A stretch of DNA of 64,000 bases from Trebouxia sp. TZW2008. Taxonomy: Eukaryota > Chlorophyta > Trebouxiophyceae > Trebouxiales > Trebouxiaceae. Below are positions 10,701 to 22,700 of the stretch, in pieces; within the stretch, counting starts at the first letter, position 1; each line of letters begins with the position of its first letter. The translations under genes and the position numbers were made by a program. The notes under the pieces are model-generated. The model did not search any database and was not told where the DNA came from. It saw only the letters and a list, made by a program, of their open reading frames with translations. The stretch is from positions 434,001-498,000 of the forward strand of contig BDIU01000192.1 in assembly GCA_002118135.1 (NCBI GenBank), written 5' to 3'.

Positions 10701-13700
10701 ACAGCATTGCACAAAGTATAAGCATCTCTCTGCACTTACATGTCGCTGGCTGCTAGCAGCATTGTTTGCTTCAGCAAGCTGTACATCCTTGTCTGTCCAC
10801 GCCTCACGCAGACGCTCAATCTCCTTCTGGGCAATCTTTAGCTTGGATGCATGCCCCTTCATGACACCGTTCTCCCTTTTGAGCGCCTCAACTGCCTCCT
10901 CAGCTTCCTTGGTGCGAGCCTGCTGCTCAGTCAGATTTGCTAGAGCCTGCATGACAGACAGCGGCAGAGGTGTGCACTCAATCAGCCAATCAACAAAGCA
11001 GCCAAATGAGCAAGCAACACACGCACCGACCAATGACAAACTTAATTGACAGAATTTGGACACAGGCAAGACTGCAGAAGGGGTCCCTTGTTCAACAGTA
11101 GCAATGCGTCATGTCCCCCCGCAAGCAAGAGATATCATGCATGCATAAACACACAAGAAATTGCAAGTCATGAGTGTTGCAGCCATTCATGGTGAACAAA
11201 TCCCAGAGCTGACTTCTGTAATGCCAACTACAGTGCATGTTCTTTGCACACAGTGAAAATGCTGTGAGTGCTCAAACACGCCACTTACCTTTGCCAGCTC
11301 AGCAGCATCAGCGCCCAATCGCTGCTCCAGACTGGCAACCTGATTAGTGATGGCGCTCCGGAAATCTGCCAACATCTTCTTTGCTGTTGCAGCCTCCATG
11401 CCAGCTGTCGCACTATTGGCTGCTGCAGCCTGCACAGCATGTCTGTCTGTGTGTGCTGTGACACCATCAGTCCAGTCTAGCAATTTCAAACATTGTACAT
11501 GTCACTGACGTAGGGACCAGCAGGGGTTGACTCAGACCATGCCAGTGTACAGCGACATGTGTCCTTTGAAAGTCACAGCCAAGCATGCTGCTACTGTTGT
11601 ACAACCCAGTTTTGTCTGAGTGGTGTGTGGCGGCTGAGGCACGTACAGCAGTGTTTCAGGTGCTGGTCGCTCTTGTTACCTCTGACAGCTGGTCCCTGGC
11701 AAGTACTTGAAAGAGAGATTGACAGCATACTCTCTGAGTGCCATAGCCTTTCGCAGCGAAGGACGCGGAGGGGATGTTCAAGCTCAGATGGGGCAGAAAT
11801 ATACTCTGCTGAGGCATGAGCAAAGGTCTAACAGGTTACATCTGTGAAGCTTGTCTCGTTGACAGCCAACAGGCTGTTCCATACACCAGGTCAGGAGATG
11901 TTGTCAGTCGTGCAATACAGCACACTTGGCGCGTCTTGATTGTAAGACTCCCTCAGGCATCTGCCAACTGTACGCCTTTGCGTGCTGAGCGTGAAGAGTT
12001 ACCAACATCACAGAACATGACAGCAGGGAAGCTAAGGCCCATCCTTACCTCAAGCTGTTGGTCAAAGGCTGCAAGTATTGGCTGCCACTGAACAATCTGC
12101 AATTGGGTCATCTCCTGCTGGATTGCTGCCAGCTCAGCAGCCAGTGCATTATGCTGCTGCCTGGCAGCATCCAGAATTGCAGCGTGTTGCCGCAGCGTGC
12201 TGTGCTGCTGTTCAAGCTGGGAACTCAGCTCAAGCGAGTGGGCTTGCTCGGAGCTCAGCTGCTGCAGCACTGAGTCATGCTTTGCTGCTGACGCTGCGCT
12301 GCGGTCTTGATGCTCTCGAATCTGCGCACATGCAAAGCACAAATTGTTCATGTTGTACGCAGGTTGACGATTTGGATACAGGCGCACTTGGGCAAACTCA
12401 GTGTATAGCTGCGTTGCCTGACTGCATCATTCAATGCTGCAACAGGTCAGGCACCATCACTTCATCATGAAATCACAGGGTTTCAGGCAGCATAATGACA
12501 TCTACTTCTGCCATGATGATGCCAAAATGGCATTGCAGCCGTGGTGAAACAGCTGCCAAATGAGCTACATGTATTGTCTGATACGTCAGGCTCCTCATGA
12601 TTGAGCGTGGGAGGTGATTGGTGATAGCTTTGCTTGTGTCTCACCTGGTCTTCAAGGTCTGCAATGCTCCTTTGAAGCTTGGCTGCAGCAGCTTGGCCTT
12701 CTTGAATTTGACCATTCAGCTGAGCAACATTGGCCTCTTCTTGTTGCAATATAGCCCGCAAAGCTTCATGACCCTGCACATCATGCAGATTGTGAAGAGC
12801 ATGCTTAGCATGAGCAGAACTTGGCAAGACACCTTGACCGAGTCTGAGAGTGGCATTGAGAAGTGACTCAGCTCTGATTGCTGCATCTCGCTCCAGGGTC
12901 GGTGGGTGCACAGGTTCGAATGCCGCCAGAGGCCAAGGTAGTTTTCGACTGGAAAAGGGTTTCTTGGGGTAATGTCGGCCCATAGGTCCCAGGCGGCGGA
13001 AGCCTCCGCTTTCGTATAAGAAGCGTCGAAGGGAATGGGATCCTCATCACGACGAGGTTACCACTGTGTCATATTTATCTTTCGCCTTTTACTAAAGATA
13101 ACTGAGTGGTATCCTCACTAAGTCGTATTTCCCAATTTTTGTGGCGCTTTGCGCCTTACAATCACAAGTTCTGCAGGCGCCCAGGGAACTCAATCCACCA
13201 CATGCATTTCAATACACTGCAAGCATTGACAGATCATGCCTGTCAGCAATTACAAGCACATTTAAAGCATTCATCCTTGACGGTGTGTAACATCTGATCA
13301 ATTTGACTGACTGCACCTGGAAAGAAACATTGGTTGCAAGCTTTGCAAGCCTGCATATTACATGCCAGTGTCCTGAGGCAAGCTTGCCTCAAACTCAACA
13401 CTGTAACAAGAGCCGTTTCCACCATGCAAGCGAATTGGCAAGCAGCAGCAAGGCATGTGGATTTTGGAGTTCCTTTGAAGCTTAGCGTTACATATTCATG
13501 AAAGTGCACTTTCTCTGCCTTTGCTGTAAACTTTCTCTGCCTTTGCTGTAATGGCATTGCTGCTGTCACCCACGCAATGTGTCAATGCTGTAGCTGCGTG
13601 AGTCATACCTGAGTCAGCGCCGCATGTTCCTGCACCTGCTGTGCCAGCTTCTCCTCAGCCCTTGATTTGTCAGCGGCAACCGCATCACCTGCCAGCTTGG

Positions 13701-16700
13701 CTGCTTGTGTCTCTGATCTTGAAGCCTCAAGATCCCGAGACACTTGTGCAGCGTCTTGTCTGCTGACCTCAAGCTGAGACAAGGCATCCTTGTGTTTCTC
13801 CATCTGTAAGCATCAAAGCAACTGTTAGAAGGCTACTGTAGACCTACACATGACTGTTGCGAGCATTCTGCATCAAGCTGAGCAAAGGGATTTGCCTCTG
13901 CCATCAATCTGGCTATGTGGGGAATATCCTTTCACTGCTAAACCAAGTCTGGACAGGTTGAGCACAAGAATTGTGGGCGTCAAGGTATGCTGCACACCTT
14001 CCCTGAGCTCAAATTTGAATGCAACAGCAAGGTACAGGATACCCCTAGTATTGAGATGAGTTGGGAATTCCACCCATGAGCGGTCAACAGCCACAATGCA
14101 TGCGCGGGCAATGGCATCATCGCTATAGCTGCATATGTTGTGACAGGACTCGCCTGAGCTTCCAATTCAGCCTCTGAGTCAGCCCTCTTCTTTGCTAGCC
14201 GTTCACTGCTCTGCTGCTCCTCTGCCAGCTGGCGCTCAACTGCCTTGCTGTGCTCCTCAGCATTCACAGCTCGCTCGCGCTCTTGAGTCAGCTGGGCCTC
14301 CAGCTCACCTGCCCTCTGGTTACTTGCACCCAGCTTGTCTTGCACGGCCTGCAGTCAAATGCATAGCATTCCTGTGGAAGCTGATGTCAATTGCAGTTGG
14401 ACTATCGCAGCACAAGCAACATTGCAAAGCTGATCAATACCACGCACTGCTGATCTCTGCTGGTTGAACCAAAAGAGTGGAGGGCAAATGCAATCTTGGG
14501 GACTGCGGCAGCTGCAAATGAGTAACACAGTCTGTGGAAACTGACAGCTGTGTGACAGCTATGAGGTGTGCTTGCACGGCAAGCAGCTAGCTGTCACAAC
14601 AGCCTTGCCGCCGTACGGCTACATGCCAACCTCCAGCAAAGCAAAAACTGCTGCAAGAACAAGTGTTGCACCGCCAGGAATCTTATGATGCCACACTAGC
14701 AAGCTGCTGCTTGCTGTCGTAGGTCAAGACATCACATACAGTAAACTCTCTTTGTAATGACTGCTTTGGTCACCAAGAAGTTTGTCCTTACAACGAATTG
14801 TCCTTACTCAGAGGGACCACTGCAGTCAGAATGCAGTGCTTGGTTCCCAGATGCAATGTCCTTACATCGAGAATGTCCTTATATCGAGTGTCCTTACAAC
14901 GAGAGATTGCTGTAATCCCAACCTGACTTTGTACAGCAGCCTCCTGTAACTGGCTAGTCAGCTGAGCGGTGCGCTGTTGCTCCGCTGCATGCTGCACTTC
15001 CACTGCTGCTCTGGCTACATCTGCTGTGTTAGCACGCTCTGACTCGGTCTGCCTCTCCTTGATCACCAGATCATGATGATCCTGTGCAGATGTGCACCAC
15101 AATAGTCAATCTTATGGCTGATCAACGTTCATGTTGATGATGCTTGAAGTCTTAGTAGCAACCACAAACACTTTTGGTGGCAGATGAGCCTTTTAGTCTG
15201 GATTAGTGAGATTCAAATCGCTGATCAGATTGTCAGGGCATTGCCTGAAAGTTGAGCATGAAAGCTGGCGTCAACGGACTGCAGGTCCTGATTCCACTTC
15301 AGCAGCACACCAGAGTATCTGCATGTCTGATGTCATAGGTGAAGCTGTGACAGTCAAGTGCATTGCATGCTTGTGGCCAGGGTTGCTGAGGTCTGGTGTC
15401 AGGTATTGCGCCGCATTGGCACATCATGCAGGACGCTTGATGCTGTGTATACATTGTTAAAGATGAACCATAACAGGAGCATCACCTGCATCTCTTTGAG
15501 AGTGGTGTCATGTCTCTGCTGCACTGCTTGGCTCTCCTTCAGGCCAGCTTCCTTCTCTGCCGCCAGGGCTGTTTCATGCCTGGAGCAAGTTCAAAGCTCA
15601 GCATGCACAGCATGCTTGCTATGATGCACCACGCAAATCACATGATGGCTCTGCTGTTGCTGTGTGAACTCAGCGCAATCATAGTCATGTACCAACAAGA
15701 TTGACTTTGTGTTGCCATGGAAGGGTATGCATCAACATTCTGGTCATGGTGTCTTTTCATACTTTTGGGTGGTCATGACTGATCAAGCCAGACTGCCTTG
15801 TAACACATTGGATGCTATGCCTGATGTCTTGAGCCCCAGCTCAGACGTGCAAGGTGGAAATTTGCTTTGAGCTGACAAGAAGTGGCCGTCAAGATCACAG
15901 TCGCAACAGGTCCTTCTGTCAGCATGAGTCAACCGGTGCTGTTCAGTGCAAATACAACAGTGCTGCTCATCCAAAATGCAAACTTTCTGTAGCCAAAACC
16001 CAATGCCATCAAGATCACAGCAAGTGTGGGTCCTGCTGTAATGACAGGTAGGCATGTGCTGGTCAGTGTACACACAGCAGTACTGATCACAGCCATGACA
16101 GGCCCTGCTATGATGATGAAGAGCCCTGACACTATAATTCATTGGGTTTCGGAGAAAAACCCTAAGAAAAACTTACAATTCTATTTTTGTTAGGGGAGTT
16201 GATTAGGTTGTAGGCTTTAGGATTTGAAGGTTTTCTTGCGCTTTCCATGGTGGGAATCGAAACCCGATGAGTTATGATGCAGGGGGATGAAGAGAGCTGG
16301 GCAAATCAGGGCGCCAGCGATGGTGCTGAATCAAAGTCATGACAGGTCCTGCTCTCATGATGGGTATAGCTTGCTGGTCTGTGCATAATAAGCAAGGTTG
16401 CTCACCTGGTTTGCAAGGCAGCATTTTCAGCCTGGGAACGCTTCAAGTCCTCTTCAAGCCTCTCAGCTTTTGCTGCATCCTTCTGAGCCTGTGTGCGCAG
16501 ACTTGTGAGTTATACCAGCGAAGGGGAATTGCAATGGCCACTGCAATGCTGCAACAGCTTGTTGCGTGACACAAATGACAATATCACAGGATAAATGGGT
16601 TTGCAGCAGAAGCATTACTTGCTCGTGGGTGGATTTCAGCCTTGACTTCTGTGTGTTCTCAAGCAGAGACTATTGGCCATTCAGCAACAGTGGCGGCAGG

Positions 16701-19700
16701 TTTGTCAGGGTTGTAAGGCTTGAGCATGTCAGCGTTTGCTGGCATCTCTTGTAGCTATGTTCATGGGTTACTTGCTGACTTTGCTCAATGGTTTCCTTGC
16801 ATGCGTTCTCGCATCAGGTTGCACTGCAAACTACTGCAACTTTGATCCTGATCAAGAACAAGCAGCTGTACCTGAGCCCGTGCTAGCCCCTCTTCTGTCT
16901 GTGCGTCTCTGAGTCCCCTGTTGCGATCCTGCACCTCTCCCTGGAGTCTGGTTATCTCAGCCTCAAGAGCCGGCACCCGGGGTCTCAGCAACTCAGCCTC
17001 CTGAGTGAACAGACTGAGTCATCAGTAAAGGAAGATGAAGGTTGACAGAACGGCAAGGAAGAAGCAGCTTTGAGTGGACAAACAGATCATGGGTAGGAGC
17101 AGAGGCAGAACAAGACAGACAGCAAGAAAAAGGCAAAGGACAGGAAGAAGATGAACAGGAAGCCTTGCGGGCAACGCATCCTCAAGAGCTGGCGTTTAAG
17201 TCCTCAGCAGCTCAGCCTCCTGAGAGGACAAGCAGAGTTGTGAGCAGAAGACAGGATGTGCAGCAAATGCAAGAGCTGACTGCACCCATACTGACCAATG
17301 CCGCAAAAGCCTTTGACTGTGCTAGGACCATCTCACAAATGTCCTGCAACACCCCTGCTGACAGACCTGCTCAGCCTTCACAGCCAACATCAGGACTTGC
17401 ATCTGCAACAGGACAATCAGGCCAGCAAATAAAGTACCCACAACAACTGCATGCTGCTGTCATACAGGCTGAGCAATTGTGTGTGCAACAGACTGGCCAA
17501 TTTGATGGACATGCAGTCATTGCCATCATGTGGCACATGTAATTGGCATTGATGACTGACGACAGCATAAAAACATGTCTTTTTGTTCTTTTGAACGTGT
17601 GTTGCTTGGCTGTCTTGACCATCTCACTTTTGACAGCGCATTCAGCATACATGAGTCAAGACATGACTACACACATGTGGGCTGAGCAAATATCAGGAAC
17701 CCACCTGCTTGGCTGTTTTCACTGCTTCAATCTCAGCAGCAAGCTCAGCACACGTAACAAAAGATGTGATGACATGGTGCTGTCAATTGTCAGGGACCCA
17801 CCTGCTTGGGTGTTTTCGCTGCTTCAATCTCAGCCGCACAGTCAGCACACATGACTGCAAAGCGACTATTCTGCGGTCTGACCAGTCGCTAGTCACCCAC
17901 CTGCTTAGCTGTCTTCACTGCTTCAATCTCGGCCGCACGCTCAGCTTGCACAGTCTGCTGCCACTGCTGCAGGACTGACGCCTCGCCTCTCAGCTTCTGC
18001 AGCGCTTCGTTGGCTGTGCGGCCATTGTTGACTGCCGTGTCTAGGTCTGCTGTGCACTGCTGCAGACTAGTGGTCAGCTCTTGCACCTGTCCGCAGCAGC
18101 AATGCATTTGTTGGTCTGCGAAGTCATCAACATTTTGCAATGCATGCAGAGCATATGGGCTGCGCAGTGCTGCAAAGCGCTGCTGTCAAAGATGGGCAAG
18201 TTAGTAGGGTTGTGCAAGACAGGCAGAACACAGAATGCTTGTGTTGCTGGGTTGCTGCTGTTTTTGACTGCAGCGTCTAGGTCTGCTGTGCACTGCTGCC
18301 CACGGGTGGTCAGCTCTTATTCATGTACAAGGCAACATGCACTGGTGTCAAAATCAGAGAGTCACTTAGGTTATTGACTGCTGTGTCTAGGTCTGCTGTG
18401 CACGGCTGCAGACTGGCGGTCAGCTCTTGCGCCTGTTCAAGGCAACAAAGCACTGATAATAGTCAGAGAGGCAGTTGGGCTGTGGACTGCTGTGGCTGGG
18501 TCTGCTGTACACTGCTGCAGACTGGTGGTGAGCCCTTGCACCTGCCCAAAGCAACAAAGCATTGGTGTCAGTCAGAAGTAAGCAAAGCACGTGAGTGATG
18601 ATCTGCTGTGTCTAGGTCTGCTGTACACTGCTGCAGACTGGTTGTGAGCTCTTGCACCTGTCCAAGGCAGCACAGTACTGTTGTCAGTGATGTGCTGAGT
18701 GAGTCCCAGCATGCAAGGCAGGCAGGACACCTGGGCTCCCAGCAGCATGCAGGCAGAATCTGGTATGAATGCTGAGTGGGGGTCATGTTTGCCAATCAGC
18801 ATGTGTTTTGCCAACAGATTGCATGCATGTATTTGAAGCTGGTCAGCCCTGCTTGCAGGGTTGATTGTGCACAAATTAGCCTTGCAGTAAGTCAGCCAAC
18901 CCATCAACCGTGGAGCTACCTTTGCATCCTGTAGCGCTAAAGGAAAAGAAAGGCTTGCATGGATGCAAGACAAAGGCCAATTGGTTCATGCAAAAATTGC
19001 ATTAAAAGCTCGACTTGTCCAATCCAGTTTGACTGCCCTGATCGGACGAGAAGGGGTCTAGTCTGGATGGTATGGCCGTAGCATGTCCGCTATGCCAAAT
19101 CTAAGACCCATATACAGTTTGTGGCGTTGAGGCTTGCAGCCCGGCAATCCCTGTTGTGATTTTGTTCTGTTTGTTGTTGGTTATCTGTGTGCAACAAGGA
19201 CTAGCACTCAGCAGCGCTGCCCTGTGAGGCAACACCCACCTGGGTTTGCAGACTCGCAACCTGGGTTGAGGCCTGGATAGCCCTCTCGTTGTGTTGTGCC
19301 CCTTCAGCTTCTGACGCAGCCAACTGCCCTTTTAGCTCCCCAGCACTCATCTTCATCTGCTCCACCTGCCATCACGCATGCATCATGTGTGTCATGTATG
19401 TGTAGCTTGTACATAGATCATATTGCTGAATTTGCAGTGCAGAGCTGCCACTCAGTCTAAAATGCACAAGGACAACTTGAAGCTCTGAGCAGCTATGCCA
19501 ATATGGCTTGAAGTGATGACATTGAAGTTCATGCTGCAAGGAAGCGCTGCTGTGTGCATCCATTTCTTCTCTGCAAGCAACAGCTGCTGCTTGCATGAGC
19601 TTCAGCGCAGCCTGATGAGGATTTGGAGACAGTTGATTGCTGCAGTTCATACCTAGCTAGGGCTGCTGAGCCTGTCTAGCACTCTTTTAGCACGAATATT

Positions 19701-22700
19701 GAGGACTTGGACCTGACAGGTTGTGAAAAGAATGAGAGTGAATTGCTGCAGGCTCTGGGCATTGCTTCTATGAACCCAAATTGTGCCCTAGCTAGGGCAG
19801 CCAAATTGACACCATATGTCATTTCTGCTCCTGGGCACAGAAACTGCCAACATACGCTGAAGGAGACATATTCTGTTTTCTACTAATATGATGACATGAT
19901 CACTGCCAAAGGTAGCGAGCAGGAGACAAACCTCTTGCAAGGCCTTTCTTGCCCTGTCTGTCTCAGTCTTGAGAGCAGCTGTCACCTCAGCATACTCAGC
20001 ACTCAACTGAGCAAGCCTCTGTTTGCTGCTCTCAAGCTCCGTGCTCAACTGCAGTCACATAGTTACGTGAGTGTTAAGTGAATTCAGTTGAGTGTCAAGT
20101 TGACTACTGATTACAGTACCATCTGTAATCAGTAGTTACAGACGCCATCTTGCCTGGGATACATAGACTCTTTGCTTGTGATACAAAAAGTTCGGGAACA
20201 GGCTCCTTTGCAGGCGATCATATGTTTCTTGCACTTTGCTGTGTGAAGTCTCTTGCTTGTGCTAAAAGTGGCCAGAATGATGTATACACAGGACTGCATG
20301 TTCGCGAGAACAAGCAATCTAGCAATTTGAATTGCCATGCAAGTGCATGCCAGCGCTGGTCAGACAAGAGCTGGCACTGAATGGCTGTGACCTCTTTCAA
20401 GCATGCGTGTGTTCGCCATTCATCTACAAACAAGCCACTCTATCCATAAATGGTTGATCTTGGCAAACAAAGGCACACAGCATGTGCACATTTGGTAGTT
20501 GCTGAAAAGCACTCAGTCAAAAGGGTGGTCTGACACTGGCAAGTCATCTGACTGTTCCAACACTTGCAACATGGCTTACATCGTGTCCCAGTCACATGCT
20601 GCTAGTGCACTGGTATAGTAGCTATAGGTCAAAGAGCAGTCAGGAGTGCTGTCAAATGCAGAGTTGCGAGCAGGTACCATTGCAGCTTTTTCATCAGTGG
20701 ACTGCTTCTCCAGTGACAAAACATGAAGCTGCTGCTGTAGCTGAGAAGAGGCCTCTCGCAGCTTAGTCAGCTCCTGGCTTGCAGACTCAGTCTGCTTGAG
20801 CGCTGCATCCCGCTCAGCAACTGCACAAAACTAATGCTAAGTTTATAGGTCTAAGGCATAATTCTGATGCCAATGCCGGTGTCTGTGCTGCTGGCATCCC
20901 AATGCGGGCTTCAAGAGCCCTTGATGCGTTCGCATACCATACATGCGTACTATGACATGGGTCCTCAACAGCTTAAGTGTGAGATCTGTGACTTAAGAAT
21001 TGAACACGCATGATTTGGGTAAGAAGCAGAAGCAAGCATGGCAGACTACGCCCTGGCGGAGGTTCAGCTCAAACCTTGTCCAAGGATTTGCATAAGGAAA
21101 AGATGCCATGTCATGTGATGCTGCTGTTATATTGCGGTGGAACAAGAACCTCCATTTGCACTCACAGCTGATCCTGAGACCATTTTGCTACACTAACAGC
21201 CACATAGGGAAGCATCGTGAGGCTTTTGCTGCAGATCGAACATCAGAAGACGCCTTAAGAAGTTCCCTCTTCAGTGCATGCAAAAATTCCTTACAGAGAG
21301 GGATTGCCTTACCTGTTTGGAAGTGCTGCTGCTGCAGCTGACTCAGGCCTGCCTCATGGCCACTCAGCTTCTCCTGCGCCTGCCTATGAAGCTCCTTGCT
21401 GTTCTCAAGCTGCACCTGACTCGTGCTCAGGTCTCGCTGCATCTGAGTCAGTTCACTGGCATGAGCTACACCTGCCTGAGTCAGCCTGTCACGCTCAGCA
21501 GTCACTGAGCTGAGCTCAGCTTGGCGAGTTGCGTGCTCAGTCTGCAGGGCTCTGAGCTCTGAGGATGAGTAACCCAGCTTCTGCTCAGCAGCAGATTGAG
21601 CAGTGAGCGCTGAGTCGTGCTGAGCCTTGAGCGCTGAGTAGGAACTCTGAAGTGAAGCAAGGCTTGTTTGAGCTGAAGTGGCTTGCTGCTCTTGGACTTG
21701 ATACCTCTCCTGCAGACAATTCATGCAAGTCCCATGTCTACGGTTTAATCACTGCTTTGCAGAGGAAAAAAGAATTTGCTGGTGGTGGTCTAAACAAGGA
21801 AATAAGCGCATTGCTCTGGTGTAATCACACTTGCTGCCATCACGATGTGTCAATCTGTTGACATGTCTTTTGCCTATGATGAGTGTGTTACATCACGTAT
21901 GGGGTAAAAGGGATTGCTAGCTAGATGGCAAGGTGCTGACCCCTCACACTGCTACACTGTATGGACACTGAATGTTGCAGTGGTGCAGCTTGGACTAAAG
22001 TTGCAGCCACTACAAACTTATGTCAGGGCGAGCAGCACAGGCCATCTTGGGTGGCAAGCCTAATGCTACTTACACACAGCACCTTTGCTTCACGATGTAG
22101 TGACAAGTATTGTGATGATGCTAGGATGTGTTAATGATCATACCTGTAGACCTGCATGCTGTCTTGCCAATGTCTCATGCTCCCCTCTGAGTGCAGTCAG
22201 GCTACTGGCTGCCTCTGCATGCTGCTTCTGCAGCTCAGCGCTCTGAGTGCTGAGCGCGGAGTGCTGCGCCTGAGCAGCACGCAGGCTCTGAGCAGCTGTA
22301 TCTCGCTCAGCTCTGTGCTTGTCAGAGTCCCTCTGCAATGACTCATGCAGCCTCTGCAGATCTGAGTGCTGAGCTTGCAGCATTGTAAGGCTGCTGAGGG
22401 CTGTTTGGTGCTGCCCTTTGAGGTCTGACAGCGAACCAAGGGCTGTTTGGTGCTGCCCCTCCAGGTCTGCGAGCTGCTGCTGTGAGGCAGAAGAGGAATG
22501 GGCCGCTGCTGCTGACTCAGCTCGCAGCTCCGTCAGCTGCTGAGTCATCAGCTGGTTCTGCTGCTGCAGTTGAGCAAGCTGACCATTCTGCAACCACCAC
22601 AGCAGCTTGTTATCTGCATTCCAAATTGTCAGCAACTTTGAGACAGACTGCATGAGCTGCCAAGCTCAACACTCAATGGCTTGTAGCGCCTGACTGGCTT

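Noticed and set aside
12895..12935. tRNA gene around GGTTCGAATGCC
   Set aside because: The T-arm does not pair around the loop and no acceptor stem or anticodon arm can be drawn.
12868..12983. Open reading frame extending coiled-coil exon 17 upstream
   Set aside because: It runs into the foldback/SINE-like block and lacks heptads. The acceptor at 12774-12775 gives the right phase without it.
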